A stretch of 64,000 nt of DNA from Elysia chlorotica (lineage: Eukaryota > Mollusca > Gastropoda > Plakobranchidae), in assembly GCA_003991915.1 (NCBI GenBank), contig RQTK01000230.1:67595-131594 (forward strand). Reading direction: 5' to 3'. Position 1 is the first letter of the stretch. The number at the start of each line of letters is the position of its first letter. A program made the position numbers and the translations under genes. Positions 1-11,975 of the stretch are shown here, in pieces. A model generated the notes under the pieces. The model ran no database searches. It saw only the letters and a list, made by a program, of their open reading frames with translations, and was not told where the DNA came from.

Positions 1-67
1 TCTATCTATCTATCTATCTCTATCTCTTTCCTCCCCCCTCATTTTTCTCCCCTCCCTTGCCTCTCTA

Positions 68-136
<69 letters not shown>

Positions 137-160
137 CTATCTCTTTCTCTCTTGTAACTC
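1..160. repeat. Compound (TATC)n/(TC)n microsatellite
   Basis: The window opens inside simple sequence: TATC units at 1-25, a pure TC run at about 70-105, then TATC units again to about 140. Open frames here read as Ser-Leu or Tyr-Leu-Ser repeats and are not genes. Confidence 0.95.
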
Positions 161-1940
161 AACCAATATTGGTGAGCCATCTACAAGTCTCTATTCTGTA
201 ATAACTGTTATAGGGCGTGATCTCCCATTGCCGATTTCAATCCTGCGCCCAATCATTTAATGTTCTCCCATTATTTCAGCTCAAGAGCTTTTCCAATTCT
301 AAGTTCGTTGGATCGTACATTCTGTTTTCCACGTAGCCCCTGATCTCTTCGATAGCCATATCCCTACCTCCTTTTCTTTTTACATAATCCTTGCTCCATT
401 TTGCGCGTCCCTTTTATTTTGAAAATAATACAATACGGAATAAAATTCCTTGTTGTTTTTTCCCCGCTTAGTTACCTTTTATATTTCTGTCTAAACATGA
501 ATACTCAATTTTTATTTGAAACCTCAGCAGAAAAGAGATGCCCAGACCCTTTTACGTCGGTTTTGTGTCAAATTCTACAAAAACTTTTATGTTTGTTTGT
601 TAGGGTTTCTGTAGATTTTTTTTTTAATGGGTTTTTTTTTTTTTTTTTTTTTTTGGCTGCTGTTTATTTGTTTTTGTACTTAAATATGGGATTATAATGA
701 AATTTTCGCTGGTTTGACATTTTTTGTGCTATTGAGATTTTTTTTACAAGGAAAGCTCAGAAATAAATGTGTGATTTTTTACCATGCTAAAACTGATGAT
801 GTTCAAAACGGAACATGTTTGAAGTGTTTGATTTACATTATGGTTTTTCTGTATGATTTATTATTTTCTTTTCGCCATGCTTTTTTTTCTTAAAGCCAAC
901 TGCTAAATGTTAACCTCAAATTACAGAGTGGAATACAGGGGTTGACCCTTGAATCATAGTAGACAACATATTACTACTACTACTACTACTACTATTTGCT
1001 CATTGTCTCTCACTCTCACTGTTGTAAAGAAAAATAGTAAAATTTTAAGTTACAATAACGGCCGATGTACCTTGTTTTTATATACCGTAGGCATATATCT
1101 CAAGGGTAGTGGTAGCGGTTAGAGACGAAAATTACAATTTAAAACAACGCACTTACAAAGCGGATTATAACAAAGCAGTCCGAACTAGCTGAGATTATAA
1201 GCCTTAGAGATAGCTGGTAGTTATTACTATGATGTTGTGGTTCGTAGCTTAACATCGACAGGCCTCATGTCATCACCTAAAAGCAATTTAGGTGCAACCT
1301 ACCATAAGCCTTTTACGAAGTTGAGTAATATCAGCAATTTAGGAGAACATTGATAGAAATTAGGTGATAATGTCAGTATGAACTATGGATGTCCATTAGT
1401 TACAAGTAAGTAAATCAAGTTAAGTCTTTCACACTATTCTTTTTCGTTTAATTATGTGAAATGGTATATTTTATTTTTAATTGAATCTTACTTAACATTT
1501 ATGATAACAAAATTGTGGGTGTGTCATCGCTCTGTTCAAAGGAGCACATTACTGCAGAATAACATCTAAAATTTAGATTAATTTACCAAAATTGAGCCTG
1601 TTCGTTATGTATGATTAGTTATTGTAGAGACTGAAACACCAGGCATTGCTTGTGTGGTCGTGGGTTTAAATTTCGATTTTATGGAGGAGATTATGCATGG
1701 ACAACAAAGTAGGCCTACGAATAGGTGTCATATTTCGCTTCCTCTCGAATCTGTCGTTTAGAACGTAATCTAGATGTATAGGTCGGTAAACTCAACGACT
1801 GAAATGTACTTAATTGTTTTGGGTACGTTTGTTGTTATTCCAGTATTTTATGACTGTGCTAGGTAGGTGAAATATCGGTAATGTTTCTGATTACATCGGT
1901 GGATGATAGGTTGGTACATGACTGTATTGCAGCGAAATTG
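161..1940. other. Gene-free AT-rich interval
   Basis: I see no supported gene. The interval holds a poly-T tract at about 628-653, a short (TAC)n run at about 968-994, and a small perfect hairpin at 1274-1294 (CACCTAAA, five-base loop, TTTAGGTG) whose flanks pair weakly with 1361-1377. Confidence 0.6.
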
Positions 1941-2135
<195 letters not shown>

Positions 2136-2164
2136 GACTAGTTATAATAACGACATTAATTTTA

Positions 2165-2245
2165 TACTGGTGGATTCTAACGACGCACCATCTGTGCGCT
2201 AGTCCAAAGCACTAACCGACTGAACTAGTCAGCACATCCCATAAT
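2165..2245 (-). repeat. tRNA-like SINE head or tRNA pseudogene
   Basis: On the minus strand the sequence contains TAGTTCAGTCGGTTAGTGC, an excellent polymerase III A box, and about 40 bases later GTTAGAATCC, a decayed B box. A clean cloverleaf acceptor stem is not evident, so this is more likely the head of a tRNA-derived SINE than a working tRNA gene. Confidence 0.5.
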
Positions 2246-2506
2246 CATAGCATAGTTTAGACCACAAAGAAGCTGCTATCCCTGACACTTTGTCAATGTC
2301 AAGTCACTGACTGGCCACGGTGACAATAATTACCTAGATCCTAGAACATGATTACTATACATCGTCACATTGGTCTCCTAACACTGCGAGCATTACATTT
2401 CTGATTTTTGTAGTTAATAATACATAATTGCGATTCTGATATTTTTCAACATGTTTAGCCTGCCTCCCTCTTTTCTCCCATTTGTTTTATTGTTTGTTGC
2501 CTCCCC

Positions 2507-2579
<73 letters not shown>

Positions 2580-2640
2580 GTAATAATAATGACAATAACT
2601 ATAAACATCATCCTCATAATTATCATCAGCATCAGCATCA
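2507..2640. repeat. (AAT)n microsatellite with decayed 3' end
   Basis: A pure AAT run spans about 2507-2578. It grades into imperfect AAT/ATC/AGC units to about 2640. Confidence 0.95.
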
Positions 2641-3299
2641 GCATACCAACATAAGCATCCTCTTGCACCGTTTAAAGGTGTTTAAAGTACTACTGTCGTG
2701 ATTATTCTTGATATCTTAGTTCTCTCTTCTTCTGTCTTTGTTTAGAATTGCCTTTATATCAGCGGCCTTGTGAACAACAAGCGCGCCAAAACCTCTAACT
2801 CAAAGGCCTGTTGCAGATTATAAATTAATCAAGCCCATTCTCTCACACACCCAAAACAAGAATGGTGAATGGGAGCATTGTTTGTGTTCAGAGATCGTAG
2901 ACGGAGTGGGGAGCCGGTGGTTGAATTAATTTGTAGTAAACGCCAATGGTTTCATTTGTGAATGAACTGGGGTATGAATGAACGTATGGGAGAACAATAT
3001 TCAGCGAATGAGACATTGTTGCACTTTTTAATGAATGAAGGAGGGGTGTTGTATTGAATGTAACAATCATTTTTTGTCCTTTGTGAACAACTGAGCGTTA
3101 CTGATGTTCAACAAAAGCTGTTGTTGCACAAAGTGCATGCTGCGTCAGCGCTGTTAATCTGCTGCTTGTTTTTTATTCCAGGCCGCAGAATAGATTACAT
3201 GTACTGTTGACTATGACATGCCTCTATTACCACTTATTTTACCCTTTTCTGTTTATTTGTTTGTTTGTTCTTTTGTAGTTTTTTTTTTTGGGGGGGGGG
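2641..3299. other. Gene-free interval
   Basis: No gene is supported. A weak GAATGAATG-like repetition occurs near 2955-3060, and a poly-T/poly-G tract at about 3280-3304 abuts the following SINE. Confidence 0.55.
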
Positions 3300-3606
3300 G
3301 GGGGTAACCCTGGGGTCTAACGTCGGCTTCCGACGCACGAGGTCCATTGTTTGAGCCCTGGCCATTTCGCCCCTTACTGGTTTCATCGGTGTAAGTTTAA
3401 TGTGATAGGCTAAGACAGGATTCATGATTTCCCCACCCTGTCTCGGGTGTGGCAGCACAAAAAAATTGTCAGACGCCAGTCTTAGAGCCCGTCTACAATA
3501 TAGTCTATACAATGCTGCTGTTGGACGTTAAACCACCCAACCCAACTCGTTAACCATATAGCACATACAGTGCTGACGTTAGACATTAAACCAACTCAAC
3601 TACAAC
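3300..3606 (+). repeat. tRNA-derived SINE, near full length, with extra 3' unit
   Basis: This copy carries the tRNA-like head with a B-box remnant (GTTTGAGCCCTGG), the central TTTAATGTGATAGGCTAAGA and CTGTCTCGGGTGTGGCAGCA motifs, and the 3' motif GTTGGACGTTAAACC. A second partial 3' unit follows at about 3550-3606 (GTTAGACATTAAACCAACTC). The family recurs in this window on both strands. Confidence 0.8.
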
Positions 3607-4168
3607 TTGTGGGGGTGGAAGGGGAGGGTAAGGGGAGGGGTTTTGCCCTCAGAGTAATCGTTTAAAATTGGTTTGTTTTTATTTAATGGGGGTTTGTTTG
3701 TTGGTTGATTTTCTTTATGCTTTTGTTCGTTGCTGCTTTTTTTATTCCTTTGTTTTTCCCCCAGACTTTGGGCGAAATAAAAAAGAAGGAAAGAGTAACG
3801 ACTTGGAAAGTAACCGGTAAGCTGTGACAAGAATAACTTTACGGTAGCGTCGCGTGGCCTGGTCTCTTTCTTCTCCCGCCCTCACAGTCAATACGATCAT
3901 GACCGCCACCGCCCACGCCCCACCCAGCTATTACAGGCTTTGCGACCCTCATGACGAAAACATATGACATAAAATAGTCCCTTGAGTTTGAGTTCTTAAC
4001 GTTTGTGAAGTCTGGGATAGATCTGTAGTTGGAAGTCATACGCGTATACGGTGTAGATTTATTTTCCTATCGTCTTAGTTTTCGCCATGGGCTAGTTTGG
4101 CGCAAGACCTGCAATTCTAGCAACCATGGCTACGTCACACGACTTTTTTTTCAGCATCTTGTCTTGAA
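3607..4168. other. Gene-free interval
   Basis: I see no gene or clear repeat. Long GT-rich and G-rich runs lie at 3608-3760. Confidence 0.5.
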
Positions 4169-4248
4169 CTCGACCGTCACACTCGACCGTCACACTCGAC
4201 CATCACACTGGATCATCACATTCGAGCGTCACATTCGAGCGTCACATT
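4169..4248. repeat. 13-bp tandem minisatellite, about six units
   Basis: Units of the form CTCGACCGTCACA repeat about six times. They diverge toward the 3' side (CTGGATCATCACA, TTCGAGCGTCACA). The 13-base period is not a multiple of three. Confidence 0.9.
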
Positions 4249-4771
4249 CCCCTTCCACGGACCATCTTTGAGAGGTGTGCAACTGAAACCAGTGGAGCGA
4301 ATCGGCGCCATGTCTTTTACTAGCACTAGGAAACTGGTTATTTTTATTTTTATTGAATTATTAGCATAGCAACAGCTGTCGCAATCTCAAAGAGCGAAAG
4401 CCGCTCTAAAAAGGAAAAAAAGGAGAGATATAAACAAAGATTGCTCGAATAACATCTTCTATCTGGCCTGCAATTTTAACCATAACTATATTTGCATAAG
4501 TCTGAAGAGATCAATTTTCTAGTTTTAAGCCTTCGTTTCATCAAAATACGTGTCACTACTGTGTTACTTTATTACATATAATTAACAAGCCAAGATCAAA
4601 GTAGATTAGTCTGTTTCTTTTCATATCTTAGGTAAAAGAAATAATTTTGTGGTAACCGTGACAGGATGAACTTGATACAATATGACCAATTACATGTAAA
4701 ATTGTACCTGTGAAGCAATTAAGTGGGAAACCACTATGTCATTTGCATATATGCATGTATAAAGAATACAC

Positions 4772-4774
<3 letters not shown>

Positions 4775-4824
<50 letters not shown>
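4775..4824. repeat. (CT)n microsatellite
   Basis: About 50 bp of pure CT dinucleotides. Confidence 0.97.
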
Positions 4825-4826
<2 letters not shown>

Positions 4827-6918
4827 ATTTTCACTACATGTAATCATTCTAATTATTTTATTTCATGGTCATAACATGAGATATAAATCACGTCCACAAA
4901 CGCTAATCGTGAATGTAGCTCTCATTACGTCTTTATCAAAAAATAATATTTTTTTTCCTGTTTGCCACTAAGTTTTGACAAGATCACGGTCACATTCCTA
5001 GGATTCTACTGTCTGTTGACTTAAGACACTATCATTCTCTCTTGCCTCAGTGCAGTCCGGCGGGGTGTTATTCGCCCCTGCTGGTTAATAGCATGTTCGG
5101 AGTGGGACTTGAGTTTTTACGCTGCTGTTGGACTTGGTAAGAATAGTATTGGCACTGTATGTGAAGGAGAGTGGTCCGAGTAATCAACTCAATATGTGTG
5201 GAAGCTGCAGGCATCCCGAGATAATTGTGGCCTTCACGGCGCTGGATTTGCGAATACAGCTTTAACAGTTTTGAGAATAATGTGTCATAACGGGCTGATT
5301 TTGTATGGGGTAGCTAGACTTTGCGGATGTTAAAAAAAAGGTCTAACTAGGGAAGAGAAAGTGCGGGGGAGGGGGGGGGTTGTGAGAGGATGAGAGATAG
5401 AGAAAGAGACAGAGAGGGAGAGAGAGGGGGAGAGAGGCAGAGGGAGAGAGATAGATAGAGGAAGGACCATGTAACATACGTGCAGAGCTGACAGACAGAC
5501 AGCCAAAACTGAGAGGAATAACTACTAATTTACTTAAGCAGTTATAGGTATATTCTTAAAAACGTCGAAAACTGGACAAAACCCTAGAACAATAAACGTT
5601 GAGCATCTGGAGCATCAGCATTTAAAAAATCCATAGTATTCTATTGTTCATGAATAAAGCTTCAAAAAAATTGCAGGATACTCAGTTTAGCCCAGTCTAC
5701 TCTCGTTTGTTTTCAAATAATCGTAATATTCAAGACGTTCGAATTAAAAATACTGTCAAAGTATTTCCATTTAAATACGAGAACAATTAATAGGTAACTG
5801 TAGCCTTTCACAAAATTGAAGCAAACCTCATACCAAAATATAGATCTATCCATCAGTTTGTCGTTCAGATAACAGTGCACTTTTGCGAGCGTAATATTAA
5901 TGCTCGGGGGTAAAAGTTCCTTGCATAATTTGGTTGATTGAATCTATATGACTGTGGTGAGAATGATTAGCTCAGGATCATGGAAGGTTATTTTTGGATA
6001 GGCCTACATACTATGTCAAAACGTATGTGACATTTTAATATGTTCACTTTTGTTCACTTTATAGTTCAGATATGTAATTATTTTTACGTAACATTGGTTT
6101 TCCGGACAAAATATGTGCTCAATTTTCACAGGTGAGCACATAAATTGGTCTACATATAATTATGTTTAAAACGTGTAGTAGGTTACATGTACAGCCAAGG
6201 TGTTGTGTAATAGGTACGTAAGTATAACAGAGATAAATGAACGGTGGGTGTTCAGAAAGTTGTAATTGGAGAGTTAAAAAATGCATGGACAGGTCTTGAT
6301 ACTTTGATACATCATATTGATGATGCAAGCATTGTATCTGAAAGTAGAGTTGGTGAGTATGTTTCAATTACAGGTAGGCTTCATTAAAATTTATTATGAA
6401 AATAGAGAGGAAAATAAAGAGAGGAAAAAAGACTAAAAAATATCTCTTTAGAATTTCTATAAATCGAATTTGTATCCAATATGTTCATCATCTAATTATT
6501 TTAAATGTACTTTTCTTATAGCTGATCATTTGTTTATATTTTGAATCAACATTGATAGAACTTTACTAATATGTATTTTTTTAATACAGTCGAGTAGTAT
6601 CACGTTTAAACGCCCACGGTACAATCGTTCATATGCTCGGACGATCATTTTGATTTTTTTAAATTAATGGGCATTGGTGTAACATGATCAATTACAAGCT
6701 TACAAGTAATGAAAAGTATTTGATTCAAAGCCATTAACGAGAATTTTGTTTCTTCTAGTTAAGTCATTAGCTTACATGTTTCAAGGTAAAAGTATTTCGA
6801 TATTTTCAATTTTTAATTTTGATGTTGTTGATGTTAAAATGAAGATCAGACTATTTGATTTAGCAGTATGTTGTTGGGTTGTTGTTGTTTTTTGTTTTTG
6901 TTATTATGATTATTATTA

Positions 6919-6972
<54 letters not shown>

Positions 6973-8329
6973 CACACCCTTCGTCAGCACAATATTGTAT
7001 TAGATGGTGTAAAGAGGTTATAGGCTAGGTATTATACCGTACTTTTTAAATACATTGGAGATAATTTGTATATTGTTATGTTCGTAAATTTAGTTGCTAT
7101 AATTTTTGCCTAGAGTACTATAACATTGAGTCTTTTCTCTAGACCAGAGAAACGAAATTTTAAAAGCTTTAGGGTGTGCGTGAAGCAAAAAAAAAGCGTT
7201 AATGAAGAGAAGAGGGCCTATCACCATCATTTCTGTGCCAAATCGTTATGAAAATATACGTGGTAGAGAGACAAAACAAAAATTAATTCTTATGAAAAAT
7301 TGGACCATAGCCTAGGAAAATTGGAACAGTGATGAGGGTTATTTTAACTTGGGTTTTCACTTACGTTAATCCAACGGTTTGTTGCCTAGCAAGTTATAAA
7401 CGTAAAGAAAAATTAAAGACAACAAAAATATATTTAAATATGACAAAATAAAAGTTAAAGATAATTAAGTGCTGCATAAATGGAGCCATACAACAGTGAT
7501 GTCAAGAGATACTATGAGTTATGGGAGAAAATGTCTATTGTGGAGAATAAAATATTTAAGTACATGTATTATATTTAGAATCTATAAGCTTTTACATAAA
7601 AACTATGTGTGTATTGGGGGGGGGGGGAGTTGTACACTTCTGATTCTTTTCCCTTTATAAATGCTTTTGCTTGTTAAGGATTAAGTAAGAAAATTAAGGA
7701 GAATCCACCCGTTGAGATAACATAGAAGATTAATTTTTACATTAGTTTAAAAGAATGCGCATTTCTTAAAGGTGTATAGGAAAGTTCTCGAATGTTTATA
7801 TTGTGGGGCGAAAACCTCAAAATAATGTTTAAGTGTTTGAAAAGCGTTTGAATGTTTAAACACGTCAATTCATTTCTAACCTGTTCTGCTGCTCCTCATT
7901 CCTAAAATAAATTAATAAATTACAGAGGGGTCTGTTTACAATTAGAAGAAAATATAATGGATTAGTGGTCTATTTTCCATTGATAAAAATATAATAGATA
8001 AACGTATTTAAGCTGGAGTAATACATGAAGTATAACACATTCTTTGGAAAGTTCTGAGACGCGGCTTTAATAAAGATGCAACAGGTTTTAATTTCTCCGC
8101 CGCATAATGAGCAGAAAAAGAAGAAAAGAAGAAGGAAAATAGTCTTACCGATTCTTTTTCACAATTCCTTTTACAACGAAACTGAATATCGAGTAAGTCA
8201 GATCCAAGAGTCAACGGCACAAAAAGTATACAAATACATAGGGCATAAGAATATATGGTAGCCATAGTAAAATATAAAACGGGGTAAAATCACAGATGCG
8301 GCTATCCTCTCTCCATGGTGAATCGTAGA
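4825..8329. other. Gene-free AT-rich interval with simple repeats
   Basis: No coding exon is supported on either strand. Contents: a purine-rich GA/GGGA stretch at about 5340-5462, a (TTA)n microsatellite at about 6902-6973, and a poly-G tract at about 7614-7627. The remainder is unremarkable AT-rich sequence. Confidence 0.6.
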
Positions 8330-8334
8330 CTAGA

Positions 8335-8530
8335 CTGGAGTGTGGGAAATGTTTGAGCGCTGGGCTCAGAGGCTCACAGCGCTGGCACTGTCCTCAAGTT
8401 TCCGCGCTTCCTATTGGCGGAGAGCGAGCGTGGATGCGCAGCCCGTGTGTCTGCCGTTGCTTGTCATCGGACGCGGACTCACACAAAGTCGGGCCCAGTG
8501 GGCTATCGTCGCGAGATCATGGTAAACTGG
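8335..8530. promoter_or_regulatory. Short CpG-rich patch, possible promoter or 5' exon
   Basis: This patch is clearly richer in GC and CpG than its surroundings (GCGCTTCC, GAGCGAGCG, GGACGCGGAC, GTCGCGAGATC). It includes an inverted CCAAT box in CCTATTGGCGG at about 8410-8420. It ends in ATCATG followed directly by GTAAAC, which would be an ATG at a splice donor. No downstream exon with protein similarity was found, so the idea of a promoter or 5' exon is only an inference. Confidence 0.3.
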
Positions 8531-8571
8531 TACATGTAATAGTCTAGTCAGTAGTAACAGTCATGCATACA

Positions 8572-8700
8572 GAGCTGGCCTTGTTGCAGAGCGGTAAATA
8601 TAAAGTTACAAACCCTATCTGGCACTCTCTTGGGAGCGAGCGGTCGAGTTCTAATAGAGGAGTACTTGATTCGAACCCACGATCACACATAGATGTACAG
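8572..8700 (+). repeat. tRNA-like repeat, first of two related units
   Basis: The unit contains CTTGTTGC, GGTAAATATAAA, ACTCTCTTGGGAGCGAGCGG and a B-box-like GATTCGAACCC. Parts recur in the next unit at 8700-8860, which suggests tandem copies of a tRNA-related SINE distinct from the main family in this window. Confidence 0.45.
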
Positions 8701-8865
8701 ATCTTGCCTTGTTGCGAAGCAAACGAGGTAAATATAAACCCTATGTTGTGAAGCCCGAAAGCCGATAGCCCCCGTACTCTCTTGGGGGCGAACTGACACA
8801 AGTGGTAGAGCGATCGCTTCCTCATTGGGAGTAACGCTCTATTTGGTTCGAACCGACGGTTCTCC
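8700..8865 (+). repeat. tRNA-like repeat, second unit with A and B boxes
   Basis: An A box (AGTGGTAGAGCG) at about 8801 and a perfect B box (GGTTCGAACC) at about 8845 have tRNA-like spacing. Upstream it shares CTTGTTGC, GGTAAATATAAACCCTAT and ACTCTCTTGGGGGCGA with the preceding unit. I could not confirm an acceptor stem, so a SINE head or tRNA pseudogene is more likely than a functional tRNA. Confidence 0.5.
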
Positions 8866-10460
8866 TAAAGAACCTGGAGAGGCGTGAAATCACGAAAGAG
8901 CTTTTCTCTCCCAACAAAAACCAGTACTCTCAGTAGCTCATGCGGTAGATTTAAAGCAGAACATAAGTTTTGTGGCTCGGATCTCATCTAGAGGCCCGTC
9001 TCCGTATAAAATTATACGGGAAACGCAAAAACAATCAGACATACATTTTTACGTTACACACTATATCCCGCACCTTCCATAGAGCGTGGGTGAGGTATGG
9101 TTTAAAAAATGATGTACTCAAAATCAAAATAAAGTAAAACGATATATTTCCTCTAACTACTTGTAGTAACCCAGTTATATATTTTACACTGTGTTGGAAC
9201 AGTTCGTTTTATAGAAGAATTTAATTTGAAGTGATTTTTTTTAATGCTGGAGATCTTGCTAGGAAAAATGTATTTTTAAAGTTCAAACTGTATCTAGAAT
9301 TATTAAGTTATAATTATCTATAATGATATTATCAATATTATTGATTTCCTACTATGTAGTTAGGGAATGTATTTGGGTAAATACGGGCATTAATTTTGAT
9401 GAATTTTTAGACAGAAGCTTTGATTGGTGTTGCCCCACTCTAAAACTTGCATGCTTAAAATGTCAGTAAATTAGCATTTATTTTTTATTTAAAGTTCATA
9501 TCAACTTTGTTGGTTTTATGTTTCAAGAACCATGCGAATCTGTTCCTTTGATTAATTCATCCAAACAAAAAATTTACTTTACAAGAACTTGTGTGTGTGG
9601 GGGGGGGGGGGGGGGTTATGCCAGAGACTACAAACTTACTAATTCACAGTATTCACAAAAATTTCGTGTGATTGTTTCCATTGTATGAAATTCAAATTGT
9701 TTTCCGGAGAGACCCTGGAGTCCTTATTCCCCGGTCTATGTTCATTTTGTCTTGTAGTGTATGTGGGGAGAAGAAGAAAAAATCCAGAAAATTTGTTGTT
9801 GTTTTTGTTTTCTTGTTTTTTTTCGTATAGCATCCTCGTTCGTACTGGATATGGAAATTCTTTGGTTCAATTACATGAGGTGTACCATTGAAAGCACCTT
9901 CAAAGAAAGGTGCATGTTGTTGTTGAATCAATATACAATCATAAGGTACACATGCTAAAAGGTTCTTTTTTAAATGGTGAGATTTGTGTCCCTTTATTTG
10001 TAAGAAATGTTTGCTTTTTCTCACTTTTATTACAAAACCAACATTTCTCGAGTTCATTATAATTTATGGATCTTTATTTTTTAGTGACATCGCTAAGCAA
10101 TAGTTACCTTTTCTTTAACAAAGACACTATTTACATTAGTAACAGGTTTTGACTCAGCTATAATTACAAGTAAAAAATGTCATTATCTCTTCTTTTCTTC
10201 ACATTTATCATGAAAGTTTTTGTTGTTGTTGTTTTGGTTATTGTGCCTGTAAAATTTAGAAAAACTTCGGAGTTAAGCCTTCAAGAAATCACAAATAAAA
10301 ATAAAGGACGTCATCATTGAATACAGTTCTCGTCAATATTATTCTAGACGATATTTTTGTCGTCCTGTGATAGCGTCAGATGAAAAATACACAATATCAA
10401 AAGGAACAGAGCGGACTTCTCATTCATTTAGAGACAACTACAACGAAACTCTTTTTTAAA
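8866..10460. other. Gene-free interval
   Basis: No gene is supported. A poly-G tract lies at about 9598-9616. Confidence 0.55.
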
Positions 10461-10556
10461 TCTTTTGTTTGTTTGTTGTTGTTATTATTCATGATACATG
10501 TACAGCAGAAAGCAGTGTGTTGTGGGTACTTGTTCTTTTTTTTATCTTTTGTATGT

Positions 10557-10624
<68 letters not shown>

Positions 10625-10679
10625 CTTATTATTCATGATACATGTAGATCAGAGAGCAGTGTGTTGTGGGTACTTGTTC
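10461..10679. repeat. Tandem duplication with (TTG)n expansion in one copy
   Basis: Unit 1 (10461-10535) and unit 2 (about 10545-10679) share TTATTATTCATGATACATGT and AGCAGTGTGTTGTGGGTACT. Unit 2 contains a (TTG)n run of about 66 bp at 10558-10624 where unit 1 has only two or three units. Confidence 0.9.
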
Positions 10680-11059
10680 AGGATGGAGCAAGTGGCTGTT
10701 TGCAACTTTGCAATGTTGAGGAAATCAGTATATAAAACAAAAAATGTTGTTTTTTTTTTAATATTATGTATTAATATTAGATATTTTTCTTTACCCCTAA
10801 GATTTGATTTTTTGTGAACAGTACAACAAACCTTAAAATCTCGTTGGTATCTGTTTCTTCCTCTCAGTGGGATTTCTGTGTGTTTTCGAGTATTAGCGAT
10901 GGGTGTTTGCAGGCACTTAGAGGATCAGTCACCCAGCACCATGAACGCTATAAAGCAGCCGATACTCGGCAAGGTTGGCATCGCTATTAGGACCACTTCA
11001 GTGCTTTAAATCGTGTGATCCATTATCTAAAACGAATCCTATCTAAAATAGCCTTTGGG
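10680..11059. other. Gene-free interval
   Basis: I see no gene. Two short partly complementary segments (ATTAGCGATG near 10890 and GCATCGCTATTAGG near 10978) may be chance. Confidence 0.5.
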
Positions 11060-11290
11060 GGCAGCATTACTTTAACGAGGCGAGCAAGCGGAAGACAGTG
11101 ATAGCGCATGGGGTTCTTAAGCGGGGGTCAGCGAGTTCGATCCCACGATCGAGTAAATTTATTTGTCGAATTTCTTTCCCTACAGTAGGGTATGGTTGGT
11201 GTCAGTATAATGTGATCGGCTGAGACAGAAGTCATAGTAGCATCCCTGCACTGTCTTGTGTGCGGCAGCAGTATATGATTTTTCCCTGGA
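11060..11290 (+). repeat. tRNA-derived SINE copy, diverged
   Basis: A B-box-like GAGTTCGATCCCACGA lies at about 11129. The core follows (GGTTGGTGTCAGTATAATGT, GATCGGCTGAGACAGAAGTC, CTGTCTTGTGTGCGGCAGCA). The 3' TTGGACGTTAAACC end is missing. Confidence 0.75.
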
Positions 11291-11789
11291 AAGCTAGGTG
11301 ACGTAAAACTTTGAAAAATGTTCCCCTCTACCAAGAACATAAATTGTTAATTTTGTCATATTTTTTCTTACTTTTAAAGAGAATGTTTGGAGTTCAAAGC
11401 ATAGAGCAAGTCGGTGTAAACAGGTCCGAAAATGAAAAGCAGGGGGAAAGCAATTATTTATTTTATTTATCGACTTGACAAGGAAGTATGCTCTGGCATT
11501 GGAAAAAGGCTACATTTGGCAAGTAAAAAAACAGAATAATTGATGTAGGCCTTATCAACCGCTTGCGTGGAAATACAGGTTACCCAGATTAGGGCATGCT
11601 TTATAAGAACCTTTTACACATAATTAGGCCTACCTGTGCAAAATGGTTTTAAAAAAGGTATGAGCCTCTTGTGTTTGTGGGAGTTTTTAACATCGATCGC
11701 AACTTTCTCCTAAAAGATAACATGTTTTTACATAGAATAGGCTTAAACATACTTATAATTATTACATTTTTTAATTGCCCAGCAATGCT

Positions 11790-11975
11790 TACGAAATGTT
11801 TGAGGATTAACAATAATATTACAAATGTAAAACAACTGGTCTACACTCTACTTTTTGGTATCTAGAAACGGTGCATGGTGTCTAAAACATATTATTGATT
11901 ATATAATTATAAAATTTATTCTCCGAAAACGGTAATTTTGATCAGAAAGAATAAAATACTTTCCTCCGATTTGTT
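11790..11975 (+). repeat. Left arm of a long inverted repeat pair
   Basis: The best-conserved part is 11822-11941. It includes GTAAAACAACT, GCATGGTGTCTA, ATTGATTATATAATTATA and TTCTCCGAAAACGGTA. It matches in reverse complement the segment at about 14600-14790. Similarity fades gradually at both ends, so the limits are approximate. Confidence 0.8.

Noticed and set aside
5040-5140. Possible SINE piece (TTCGCCCCTGCTGGTT, GCTGCTGTTGGACTTGG)
   Set aside because: Only short scattered matches; the diagnostic core motifs are absent.
9692-10057. 121-codon minus-strand frame
   Set aside because: Lys/Asn/Phe-rich translation of AT-rich DNA, no recognisable domain, no splice-consistent neighbours.
10424-10636. 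Poly-Asn/poly-Val/poly-Leu frames
   Set aside because: All frames of a (TTG)n microsatellite on both strands.
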